64,000 bases of DNA, from assembly GCF_050436995.1 (NCBI RefSeq), contig NC_134763.1, positions 9,729,001 through 9,793,000 on the forward strand, in the 5' to 3' direction. Position 1 is the first letter of the stretch, and every line of letters begins with the position of its first letter. A program made the position numbers and the translations under genes. This document shows positions 40,457 through 52,244 of this stretch, in pieces. The stretch is from Anticarsia gemmatalis. Its lineage: Eukaryota; Arthropoda; Insecta; Lepidoptera; Erebidae. The notes beneath the pieces were generated by a model. That model did not search any database, was not told the origin of the DNA, and worked only from the letters and a program-made list of their open reading frames with translations.

Positions 40457-40853
40457 CATCAAAAGTCTAAGGTACTTCTAGCAGACTTAGAAGCTTAAAA
40501 TTTAGAATACAAATAGGGTTTAGTGTCTTAATCATGGGAAAAATTTAATATTTTCTAATTTCGGTCCAGTTTTCTAAATACACCAACTGCAACAATAACT
40601 TTGTAATCCTATATAAATGTATAAGATTACAAGGTTACATTTGCAGTTCATGAATTATTACTGTAGAAAATAAAATAAATAGGTGTAAACAGGTACCTAC
40701 TATATGAGGCATAACGGGAGGGGGTATAGGGTGGGTAAGGGTGTTTAGCCCATGAAACTGAACAACATACCCATAGGAAAATATGTTGAATTATGAAATA
40801 AAACGTCTTTCCATACAAATTGGACTTATGTTCGCTCTACAAAAAGAAGCGAG

Positions 40854-41331
40854 ATGCCATCAAAAACATTCTGTAAAAACCTCAAGTCTCGCCGTAAAAA
40901 GTGGTGAGATCTATATAATACCAAGTCGACTAATCTATTTAGTCTCTACTTAAAGGACCTTCTGTCTTAAGTTATAACGTATGTTATTATCATGCCAATT
41001 TAAAAAAAAAACCTTTAAAACAAATAGATCGACTTGGTCATCGCAAGAAAACACAAATTCGCCATTATTAACATTTCAGGAGCATTAACTTCTTGTCGTG
41101 CTGTGTAGTGTGATACATACTAATAAATAATCAAATCATGCGATGGCCAGGTCGGTCTATTTGTTTTAAAGGTATTTTTTTTTAAATTGGCATGATAATA
41201 ACATACGTATTAACTTAAGACAGAAGGTCCTTTAAGTAGAGACTAAATAGATTAGTCGACTTGGTATTATATAGATCTCACCACTTTTTACGGCGAGACT
41301 TGAGGTTTTTACAGAATGTTTTTGATGGCAT
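40854..41331. repeat. Nearly perfect 192-bp inverted repeat with 93-bp spacer
   Basis: Left arm 40854-41045 and right arm 41139-41331 are reverse complements apart from a handful of changes near the centre: a TA/AT swap, one base in a poly-A run, and three transitions. The outer 130 bases or so of each arm are identical. Transcription across it would give a long RNA hairpin. Confidence 0.85.
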
Positions 41332-42607
41332 AAGTTATATGGGAAACGGTATGTGACAGTATCTTTAAGTTTATGAGTGTTTATATTTAAGTACTTAACA
41401 ATGTAAAGCGCTGCTTGACAAGTATACCTTTAGTGCTCTCTCAAACTTAGCTGATCGGAAACTAGAAATTGATTTTTCGCCGAAGCGTTATGATAAAAGT
41501 CTTTGTTCTGCGAAATTTAAGTACTGCTTACCCTATTCTTCTCAAGTGTTTGACACAAACTTAGTCATTCACAGTCATATGCAAATTATGTAGACAACGA
41601 AAGAGTAAGTAGTGTCATACCACTTACTTGAACTCTTAAAATGTTCTATCTTAAAAACATAATAACACTTTTTATATCTTACAAATTTCATTCGGACCTC
41701 ACAATTCACAGATACATACATACATCTTTATAGTAAAAACTCCTTCGTGAATCCAGTAGCTATATCGAACCAAAACTAAAAGAATCTCGCAACATCTGAC
41801 TCAAGTCGTGGGCGTATCAATCAGTAGAATCGGTTCAACGGCCGACAATCGGTGTGTTGTTCAATAAACACCCAAGTATCCAGTAATTGGCTACAGGATT
41901 AAGTGGAAGAAAGTTCCACGTTCATTGTTTGTACAACTAATGTTGCAGGTATCGGTAGTTTTAGTTAAATATCAGGAAATTGTTGTAGTTTTTGTAATTT
42001 TATCTGTTTTGTAGGTTTTTGGCAAATACATTTTGAATAGAAATCGTTATAATGAATTCAGACTATCTATACTCTTAATGTTAATGCTAAAATATGTACT
42101 ATGTCACGGTAAAAAATTTAATCAGACTCGCATGACTACTTTTACTTTTTCAGTAGAGACAAAAATTACTTTTACGACGACATTTACCAATAGGCAATCC
42201 GCAAAAAAGCACTACTTAAAATAATACCTTTTTCTGAATTACATAAGCTCTAGTATGAAATTACTAAAATTGTTCGAATACTGAAGATGCCACTGGAATA
42301 CTACCAATAAACATCGTAGACATTTACAACTACAACAACAACACAAATCTCAAAACACTACCAGTTTGATATAAATCCAATCAACTTTTAATTCAACAAA
42401 CAATATACCGGAAAATATTCCCAACAACAGTGTCTTCAAAATGAAAGCCGTCAAGGAATAATGAACTTCTCGAACAAAAGCTTCGGGATGAAAGGGAACC
42501 AATGTATTGGTATTCAATACAGTGGTAATAATAAAAATAATAAAGAAAATAATAATAAAAGAGAAATTAGATGAGGGTAGACCTTAATGTTCTGAGTTGA
42601 AGGATAA

Positions 42608-43240
42608 AGGTGTGTTTACATTAGCGGTTATTACACCCGTGTTATGTAATAACCCGGGTATGTGTACCCGGTTTATTACAATGTAAGCTATTGAGTTTGT
42701 TTGTTGATTTTATTAGAGTATTGAACGTTTGTTTCGCTAATATTCGACGTGATTATGTTTTTTGTGTGGCTGTCTTGGTTTCATTAATTAGCGTATATTA
42801 GCAAACAACCACGTTTTTATAAGGAATCTTCTCTTATTTTTGTTGAGAATCAAGGGACTGGCTGTGCTAAGGCCTACCAAGAAATAAAAAGGACATCGCC
42901 TCCTTGGATTATTGCGGTACCATATTGATTATTAAGTTAGATAAATTCTAAATCTCTAATGAGAAATCGTTTTGGCAAGCTACAAAGTTTTTGAAATAGC
43001 TTGAAAACCTAAATGCTATATTTTCTCAACATTAAATAGGTCAGAACGTTCAAACGTAAGAATAAGAACGTTAAAATCGCCAACAATAAACCCAATTCAC
43101 ACCGCCTGCAATGTACGTACCAAATTACCCCGTTAATTTTAACCCGGGTTTTTCGTTGCGTGTGTTCTAGCCTTAGATGTTACAAAAACGTTGGGCATTA
43201 TACCCGGGTGTTCTGACCCGGGCAATTATGTTGGGCAAGG
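42608..43240. repeat. CCCGGG-rich hairpin cluster, possible MITE
   Basis: Five CCCGG-type cores lie in otherwise AT-rich sequence. At 42646-42679, GTAATAACCCGGGTA and TACCCGGTTTATTAC form 15-bp arms with one mismatch and a 4-base loop. At 43202-43221, CCCGGGT and ACCCGGG pair around GTTCTG. The outer parts (AAGGTGTGTTTACA at the left and CGTGTGTTCTAGCCTT near the right) look like weak inverted ends. Confidence 0.4.
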
Positions 43241-43885
43241 CACGTAATGCGCTCAAATCTCGTATAAAGTGGTGCTTTCTCGAATATTTTTTCACCGGGT
43301 TAGTTATATGAAAGGATTTTCGGGTATTAAGTTTTTGATGAAAACAGTGTTGATTTAGTTTTGGGAATTTTGTTTGGTTGGACGCGTGTGAAGTAACAAG
43401 TTTGACAATTTTTTTTTAATTAAGAGGAATACTTGTTTTAATTATTATAATTGTACTTAATTCAAAAAATAAAATTAATTCTTTCAGCGAATACCTAGAG
43501 GTAAGAATTATGAAAGAATTTTAATCGACAAAGGATTCATTTTTAGTAATTTCATTGTATTAACAGACGTATGTACCATCTGACGCGATAAACTGAATCT
43601 GATAAGGTAAAGGTGCTTACAAAAAAAGTAAAACTGAACCGCGATTTGTAATTATTTTTTTCAATAAAGTTACCCAGCCAAAAGTTTCCAGTCAGGGTAA
43701 AAGCCAAAGTTCAATAAATTATAATTCCGTTGTTCATTCTTGTTGTTCCATCAAATTTACTAACCAGGAAACTAGCACCGAAACCAAGAACTCTCTCGAT
43801 ATTTTCGACCAGAATCCACAAAACAAATTGAGAGATTCAAAGTCGCAATACAAATTCGAGCATCCATGAATTGCTGTCAACAAAA

Positions 43886-43893
43886 TGACGTCA
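43886..43893. promoter_or_regulatory. CRE-type octamer TGACGTCA
   Basis: An exact match in AAAATGACGTCACTATTC. Confidence 0.3.
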
Positions 43894-44675
43894 CTATTCT
43901 TCTAAAGTTTTTTAGTAAACTACGACCGCCATGACAATAGTACAGTCGCGATGGTAATTATACTTGTCTCTTCGCTCCACTTCCAACTTTTCCACTTTTG
44001 ACGAGTTTTCTTTTAGTTTTTTGCATTTTTCCTTCACTCACTACGACCCACGTTCAAGTAGTGGAAGTCAACTTTTAACCTTCTATTTCTGAGTGTTAAG
44101 TTAAAAATACTAGTGCATACATAAACAGTTACTTCAAGTTCAACGGTTAGTACAGCTATCGCTGAAATTTTATCTTGAGTATTTCTATTAACGTAAATAA
44201 AGTACTGCAAAATCATAAAAAAAAACTAGCTGTGGGTAATTTTAAGTTGATAATATGGACTTATAGTATATACCATCAATGCAATATCTGAATTTTATAT
44301 CTTGATTGGTTTGTGTGGATAGTTAAATAAAACAGTTTTTCAAATCCTCCACCACATAGAATTTGGAATTCATAAAAATCAAGGCTCGTTTTTATTATAG
44401 AGTATATTGTTATTTTCGATTGTTATTTACCAATAAAATGAAACAGCAAACTATTAAAACTGCATGAAATGTTTTCAAATAAATTGAGTCACGCAATGCT
44501 CAAATTTTATAGAAAATAGACTCGCGCGGCTTCACATGCATACAAACTTTAAGACATCAGCCGCTTGCGAGTCAATTACAAAAAAACCTATACTGTATTA
44601 ATTATAATCTAAACATGTAGTGTATGACAAGACAGACCTTAGTTACCAGACTTTAAACATTACATATATTCATAA

Positions 44676-44917
44676 CTAGCTGACCCGCGCGACTTCGCTT
44701 GCGTCACCGAAGAGAGAATGGGTCATAATTTTCCCCGTTGTTACTAGTTGCTGCTCCGCTTCTAATGGCCGTAGCGTGATGTTATAATTATAGCCTGTAG
44801 CCTTTCTCGATAAATGGATTATCTAACACTGAAAGATTTTTTCAAATCGAAACAGTAGTTCCTAAGATTAGCGCGTTCAAACAAACAAACTCTTCAGCTT
44901 TATAACATTAGCATAGA
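44676..44917 (-). mobile_element. Helitron-like non-autonomous element, family A copy 3
   Basis: On the minus strand it runs from TCTATGCTAATG to GCGCGGGTCAGCTAG, flanked by A and T. It is the shortest copy: only two TTTG units remain and a small internal deletion removes part of the CGGGGAAAA block. The 3' hairpin is altered (CGAAG core kept, CGCGC at the outer arm). Confidence 0.75.
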
Positions 44918-45285
44918 TATCATAGCTTTTTCCCGCAGCGGTAGGCAGAGACCAAATAACGCTACTTGGTACAATTTTTCAAACTTTCTTTTCAATCACA
45001 TCCATTCACCTTAACATACAGGACCGTAAGTTATGAGTACCAGACGAAGCAAAATAACATTTATAACATTAGTATGAAAATACAATTACTATCCTGGTGT
45101 TATGTCATCGTTATTATGCAAAATCAAATCACAACATTGAAATCTCGCAACGTTCATATTCGCATCACGTATAATTTATTCAAAAGTCACTGATATAGCT
45201 CCGATACCATCAAATTGTTATAAAATGTGGTAACATCATTAGTGGCATATAATTTTAGTAGGGATGGTATTGTTACGAAATTTCG

Positions 45286-45570
45286 GATCCGGATATCCGG
45301 ATGTATTAATAGTATTGTTTCGGTTTCAGATACGGTTGCGGATATGCAAGTATAACGGATAGTTAGTAAATTTGGACAGTTTTGGTTACTTACTTATATC
45401 GGGTTTTGTAGAAATTTGTTTTGGATAGTTTTAATCACGATTATTAGATTTCGATTTAATTGATTAAGTTTAAAACGTTCATGATTATGATTACTCTTGT
45501 CATATCTGAAATCTTGCAAAACTTTTACATCTTCGGATAAAATTTTGTTTCGGATATCCGTATCCGCGCC
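45286..45570. repeat. CGGATA/TATCCG motif-rich block
   Basis: The motif CGGAT or its complement occurs repeatedly (GGATCCGGATATCCGGATG, GCGGATATGC, TTCGGATATCCGTATCCGC). It is probably an eroded dispersed repeat. Confidence 0.3.
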
Positions 45571-46789
45571 CGAACTACTTTATCCTTAATAATTTGGTAT
45601 GGAAATAATGTTTCCATACAAATTACAGAGGGAAGAATGGGGAATCAACCACGCTATTCAAATTGGTTAAGGTTTGATTAGTGGGCGATGCAACCATTCA
45701 TTTTGTTAGGGTACATACACATGATATTTTTTGTTCAGTAATAGTCGGTTTCTGATTACATCGATACTGTATCGAATTCGCTGTTATTGTGTATATTCAA
45801 ATTGTATTTTCCAGTGACTACATTGATGTTGAAATGTCATAAAAGTCAATTAACTCGCCTTGTAATAGTAGTTATGTGTGTATGTGCTTTGGCCTTTATT
45901 GATTTAGGGGTTAAACCCATGAGTCACATTACCGCTAACATTTTGAGACATAAAAATATATAGAGAATAAAAATATAAAGGTATTTCAAAATATAGTTAC
46001 GTATTCAGTTTCCGCTACCAAATAATTTAATTTCAAAAAATATTTTACAGATATTAAATACAATGTCAAAAAAAATATTCTTTTATATCTCATGATGAAA
46101 AAATTGGCTCTCAAAAATGTTTGATATAATTTGTCAAGTTGGCAAATTGAGGGTGAGTGTACATCGTCGAGAGGGAAGGGTCAATGTTGAGTTTTAATCA
46201 AAAAGCCAATATTTTCGCCGAAAATTTTCATAATGATGCTTGTTTCAAATGAACTAATTAAACCAAATTTCGTAGAAAGCAGTACGTGGATTTCCTAAAT
46301 TATGCAGTGGCGTGTTTATCTAAATAATTTGTATTGAAAATCTAAAAGTGACAAAATGTAGTTTCCTATACGTAACTGATTCCTAATAAACTTTTAAATA
46401 GACTAGGTTTTGACCTGTGGTTTGACATGTTGCAATAGACATATAATATAATTATTAAGTGGATTTTATGGTTTGATTCCCAGACGAAACAATTAAGTGG
46501 GTTATTAAAAAATAAATTTGGTTTATATTTGGGTAAAAGGTTTAATGTAGGTTAGGTACATACATACCGTCCCCAAGCAACATTTTCAAAAACTTTCGAC
46601 TCAAAATGAAACTATGAATCCTTTTTGGAATTCCTAGCTCAGTTGCTTTGAAATATCAAAACAATAGTAGCGACTGGCATTCTGTCGAGGATTGTAACAT
46701 TCTCCCTCCAGGGACAGGCTTATGTCAAAATTGTATGTCGAAAACTGTACAGGTTTTACCTGGTATAGCCAAAGCTAGTACTCTATGGC

Positions 46790-46797
46790 TGACGTCA
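46790..46797. promoter_or_regulatory. CRE-type octamer TGACGTCA
   Basis: An exact match in TGGCTGACGTCACGC. Confidence 0.3.
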
Positions 46798-49700
46798 CGC
46801 TATATAGATCTTAGCTTCGAAAGCAGGCAGGCTTTTGAATCAATGTATTTTAATACAAAACATATTTATGTGTGTTTTTTGGTATGTTAATATAATGACA
46901 AACAAATGCGCAAAATTGAAATCCGGATATAATTTTTACTTGATTGTGAAGACTGAAATAAGGCTTGCGCTTGTTTGTAGCTCCACTAAAACACAAGCAC
47001 GCTATTTAATATTAAATGTTATCCATTTACTAAAATTAACTGCAAAATATGACAAACAAATAGACTCTTTTATACCTGTGTTCCGACTGCTTAGCGGAGT
47101 CTCCACGCTTCGGAGTACCTGATAGCAATTTAAACAGCGACAACGAAATAGCCCAGTTATTAATGTAACGCAACGTAACCGTGTGTCGCATTGCGGTCAT
47201 GTGAATTCCCCACTTTTGCCCGGATTACATTTTTTATCCGGTCCGACACCCGGATCGGTGTCGTGTTTAAGCCATTTTTGTTGCCGACTGTACTTGTTTT
47301 TTTAGTTTTTGGTGCGGCTTTGTTTAGAATTGAATTCATAATTTGATTGTTTTTTTTTTGAGTGTGCAGCAAAGATTTTTGCTTGTGATAGTACCGTTTC
47401 ATGATTTTTGTTCGTTAGTCCAGTTGCCACGTGAGAATATTAAAGTTCTGTTTTAAAATTTGTTTCTTTTTTACAAAAGTAATCCCGGTTTTTTTCAATT
47501 GCTTATTTCATTAATTGTTAAGGTTGCTTTTTGAAAATCCAAAAGGAAAAGTGGTACTAGCAAAGAATATAGGTATAAGTAGACTATACTATCTGTTTGT
47601 ATTTTCATCAGAATAACAACATTCGAAGCACCATTAACACAACGACATCCAATACAGAAATAAAGACATTCAATGCAACCATCGCGAATTTTAGAATGCA
47701 AATGTAAGTGTAGCGCTTCATCGCTAGATAAGGAGGGGATGAGAGCGGAAAGCGAAGCAGCTGGCTCCTAAGGGATTGGATGAAGGAATCAGCAGTAATA
47801 GTCGTATGCAAAGTAGCGATTCAAGCGCTGTTCGGTCACACGACACTCGCGAGACCAACAAGCTTTTTAAAAAGTTCCTTTTATTTTTTGAATCGAAACG
47901 GTTATGGAATGTCAGTTGAATAATTTTTGAATTATCGAATAGATTTCGTTGATGGTGCAGACGTGGACGGAAATGCGGGACTGTAGTTGGTATTTGCTTG
48001 GTCTTTTTTAGTTATAATGCAGCTGGATACTGGGACTTTCAATGGTTATATGGCGTCACTGTTTAGTTTGTAACAGAAGGAAAAAGTATGTATGATGAAA
48101 CATTGCTCTTTGAAACAAAATTATAATGTAATATGCTTTTATGGCATGCAGGCACGCTAAGATTGGTTAGTATATTCATAACGTATTTCGATGATTTTAT
48201 AGATGACTATATCAAGAGACCTAAGTTTATGAATCTAATAGACTTCTAGTTTTTCAAAAAAGTTTATGCTCAATTTTAGAATTTTTGAAGCGAAGAGTAA
48301 TGCTGAATATTCTTAAACAATTTGTAAAATTGCTAATCATCATTATTCGACTTATTGAACTACACTAGCCAACACAGATAGCAACAACACACCTTCCGAA
48401 ATTCCTCCAACTAGCGAACTCAACTTGAGCATTAATACACGAACTATCTCAAAGAACTCAACGCCACCTGTTCGATTGTTCATCAAGTCAAGTTAACCGG
48501 ACTCCGGACGAAGTGCCAAGCATTCCTTACTAGCAGATACTCAATTAACAACATCTACTTGAGCGTTCAAAGGAATTGCTCAGTGATTAAAGGAATAACG
48601 GTAAACTTTACTGTTATAGATTCCAATTTTATTTGGCTATTCAACTAGGTTATAAGATTTTATTAGTTCTGTTTATTGAACTTTAAGTTTTAAATTTTGA
48701 TAGTTTTGCAGAAATATTTTTACTGCTTTAGAGTTCCGCAAGGAAGTGGTTGGAACCCTTCGTCTGAATGATAAATCTTTAGTTTCATAAATTTCATAAA
48801 ATAACATAAACATATTTTCATTTTGTTACTTTTCAATAGCCAAAAATGTTTTTTCTAAATATTTGCTATTTGGAATACTTACAAAGGTGGTGTGGCATCC
48901 ATGTCTAACACACCTAAGAATTGTTTGTGACGAATTTGTGTTATAGAATAATAGGTACTCAATCAAAACAAATACTCAGTCTTCAACCTACCTAGCTACG
49001 TATTAAAAAACAAACGATAAAAGAAATTGTTAACTAGTGAAATACCTACTTCGTGTTCTATTGTAGAACGTTTGAAAACAAACCCAGTTCTGGAACATCA
49101 TAAGCCTGCTAACCGTATTCAGACAACACACGTTATTGAAAAACTATAAAACAAACCTTTTCATTTACCAATCGCCATAACGCTTCCCGTAAACTTTGCA
49201 AATCCACGAGTTGAATTAAACAGCTCTCCGCGCACCGGGGTTTTATAGGAACTCTTCACAAAATTCCACTACAACACATCTATTTTAATTCAAACCTTAT
49301 GTTCTATAGTACAGGATTGATTTTTGATTGAACGTTACAAGTATCTATGCTGAAATTCCTCTCGTATATCCAAGTTTAATTTGCAACCTTATACTGTTAG
49401 TAATAGAATAGATATTTTGTTACACACACCAGATATTTGGTGCACAATAGATTGTATTTGATGTCAAAAATCTTCAATCAGTTCTCGACCTTATTTTTTG
49501 TGTCATACAGTCTAATTTTCCCTGTTGTGTGTCAAGTTCTATGTGTGATAAGTCACAAAACATTAGTACCGTATGTCTGTTTATCGAGATCATTAAAGGC
49601 GAAGCTGCTATTGACGTCTGGTTTTTGTCAAAGTTGGCGTTGACAGAACACAGTTAGCTTTGCCGAAACATTCGTGATTGATTTAGGAACGGTCTTGTTA

Positions 49701-50145
49701 CGGAAATGTTTGAATTAGTTGGTAAAACTAACATGGCAGGCTACTTAAGGGATAGAACAAGCAATTGTGGAGGTTGAGTGAATTTTGGATTGAGGTAATT
49801 CTAAGAATTTTCCAGTTACCCCTTAAATTGGATAAGATTTTAAGATACATTTTTAGATAAAACAAGAATTTAGTTGCTTCGTAAAGTCGAAAGACCAAAA
49901 CGAAAAAGTATGATACCCAGCAATTTATCAATGAAAGCAAATATTAAATTAAGTTTGAAATTACTTACGCTTCAACAAAACTACTCTACAGCACCTATCA
50001 CACCTCTTAAACAGTCTATTTACGGCAAAACCGATTCTTAAATTAGTAGTAATTGCAAATTATGAAAACCACTTGTGATTTTTACTTTTATTATTTTAAA
50101 CAAACTAATTGATTTCTTTAGCCTAAATTAATCAGATACATTGGA

Positions 50146-50729
50146 CTGTAGCACGATTCTTTAGAGCCGGCACTAACGAGTTACGAAAATTTGACATTTA
50201 AAATTTACTAAAGAATTAGTTTTTACGACACCCGCTAGAGGCGCTGATCGGGTTTTCAAACAAATTTTGCCGGGAAATCGGGAAATTGACCCTCTGTTAT
50301 TCATCGGTAAGTAAGAACTAAAACTTTGCATGGCATTTCAAGCACATAGAATATCGTAAGTAATCAACAGTGACTGGTTTTTGTCACACCGCCTTGTCTC
50401 TCGCAAGCTTCATACATCGGTACAGTTAATCGATGTCGCCGACACACAGCCGAGAAATGGCGGATGCTCTCTTCAGTGACGTTTAACGTTGAATTTTCGC
50501 ATCTATTCAGTTTTTACGGATTCAATAGCATTTCTTTTCGGTTTAAAAGCTTTAGTCCAGTTATTTAAGCGTAAAAAGGGGGTCAACGAATATTGGCAGT
50601 CCATAGAATGGGAAATATGTGAAAACGGGAATCCTTATGCCATAACATCTGACACTATATAAGAATAGATACGCAAATATATTTCTTCATCTTGCCTTTG
50701 ATTGCTTGACGTTTTGGCGTTACACTAAC
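50146..50729 (+). mobile_element. Possible solo LTR-like block
   Basis: It begins TGTAGCACGATTC and ends CACTAACA. A TATA-like ACTATATAAGAATA lies about 70 bases before the end, and TGGTCGC follows it like a primer-binding site start. No matching second LTR or target duplication was found, so this is tentative. Confidence 0.2.
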
Positions 50730-51539
50730 AGTGGTCGCAAAATGACTGATATTCTTTTAGATTTGTGCTTTAAAATCTATCATAATCTAGTCATTCACAT
50801 TCCGACGAAAAAGAAAAGCCTGACTGTTTCATTATTCTGATGGAATACAATAGAGACGCTGATCAATTTTCATTATGTTTCTTGATAAATCCAACATAAA
50901 ACTTCACTTTTAATATTACAACCCAGCCAAAATTTGATAAAATTTTTTATACTTTTCAAACATTACGTTGTTTACGTCTTTTCCTAGATAGGTTTATTAA
51001 TTTAAATTTCAACATCATTCTAAAATATTTACTTACAATAGGTATCAAGGTATTTCACTAATAAATCAAGCATATTAGATTCCATTGACGCGTACACGTG
51101 ACTAGATTCTAATTCCCGCTGTCAGAATGATCCAATGGACTGCGATCCGTTCAGTTACGTCGCAGATTGCTTTGTACAGGATGTATTGAAGGGCTTTTTG
51201 GAGTATTGTCTAGCTATATTTAATCTTGTGGGCCATGTACCGTGATACATGTAATAGCTTAGAAGCCTGAGAATATAGGTGAGGATGGTAAATTCAAGAT
51301 TTATTTTAAGAAAAATGTACCTAATATTAAGTGGTAGTAATGTGATCTATGCGTGTTATGTTTTTGTGATTTTCAGTCGGTTTAAATTGCATAACAATTG
51401 TTTCAAAACATTAAATTTCGTCATTAAATCACTTTTTAATAAACACAATTAGTAATTTCGTTAAATAAAATTTATCGATAATAAATAATGTTAATTAATT
51501 AACCTCAAAATGCGTCTCTTGAAAAATCCGGAATAAAAG

Positions 51540-51700
51540 CTAATCAGTAGTTCTACTTGCACGACGAGAGCGGCGCGAGTTGATTAGGTCGCGATATGGA
51601 ATACCGATGCGTTTCATCGCTGATAGCTACAAAGGGCGCGTGTAATCTAGACCGTTGATTTCATTGAACTCGTCACGATTGCAGTATATGTCGCGTTACA
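51540..51700. promoter_or_regulatory. CpG-rich island near the signal-peptide exon, possible enhancer
   Basis: It contains CGACGAGAGCGGCGCGAG, TTGATTAGGTCGCG and AAAGGGCGCGTG, and lies about 0.6 kb inside the intron after the first coding exon. Such a position is common for enhancers. No repeat or ORF explains it. Confidence 0.25.
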
Positions 51701-52244
51701 CTTATGTAAGTAGAATAACACCAGATTGTGATTGATCAACAACTTAGTTTTGAACCTTGTTTCCAGGCATTGCGGCTATCCAAAGTATACAAAATTCTAA
51801 ATTTTGAACCTGCTTATGCAGCGAACTGTGGCTTTTGGATACAGCAACTTTATTTAGGAAATACATAGAATTGAAATTATAGTTTAATCATGCATGCCAA
51901 GGCTCCCTTCAAAGTTGTTAAAATCAAATCATTTATTAATTAAGGTCTATTGTTGACACGTCTTATCATAGTCGTTACAAATTGAATCTACCACTTGGGT
52001 CTCCTGAAAAATCAGGAATAAAAAAAAGAAAAATATCGGTGTAGAGCCTTATAAGAAGAGCTAGCAAGAAACTCACGGTCACTCTTTTCAATCGCTTAAA
52101 GATTTTCAATGAGTTGATACAATCATTGATCATACGAGCAGCTGCTAACAATCAGCGATTTTGGACTGTATCATTCTGAATGATTATAAAATCAAGACCT
52201 TAAAATAATCTTAGATACTAAGCATTTTTTGAAGGTCTACTTAC

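Larger units (their letters stand above)
40152..41331 (+). mobile_element. Composite dispersed repeat with GC hairpin, octamer array and terminal fold-back
   Basis: The block opens with a strong hairpin (40162-40181) extended by CTTGC/GCAAG arms. It continues through GCAAAAAAAAGCGGCACGGC and an octamer array (40401-40456), and ends in a long inverted repeat (40854-41331). I recall the stretch from the hairpin through the fold-back as one high-copy unit in noctuid genomes. There is no coding capacity, and class and boundaries are uncertain. Confidence 0.5.
1..52244 (-). other. Probable giant intron following the signal-peptide exon
   Basis: The exon at 52245-52399 ends with a strong GTAAGT donor reading toward lower coordinates. 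I found no stretch below it that combines an acceptor, a GC-rich open frame and a donor on the minus strand. The simplest reading is that the whole span is intron 1 of the coding part, longer than 52 kb, and filled with repeats and possible enhancers. A short exon, which is hard to see without alignment, could still be hidden here. Confidence 0.5.
41332..52244. other. AT-rich stretch before the signal-peptide exon
   Basis: Apart from the CCCGGG cluster, Helitron copy 3, the CGGATA block, the LTR-like block and the 51.5 kb island, I see no coding sequence. Short frames near 46.6-47.8 kb lack splice or start support. Confidence 0.5.

Noticed and set aside
46553..46565. Telomere-type TTAGG repeats
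   Set aside because: Only two imperfect TTAGG units, no array.
47160..47811. Overlapping short minus-strand frames
   Set aside because: They overlap in several frames, lack start or splice support and show no known domain.
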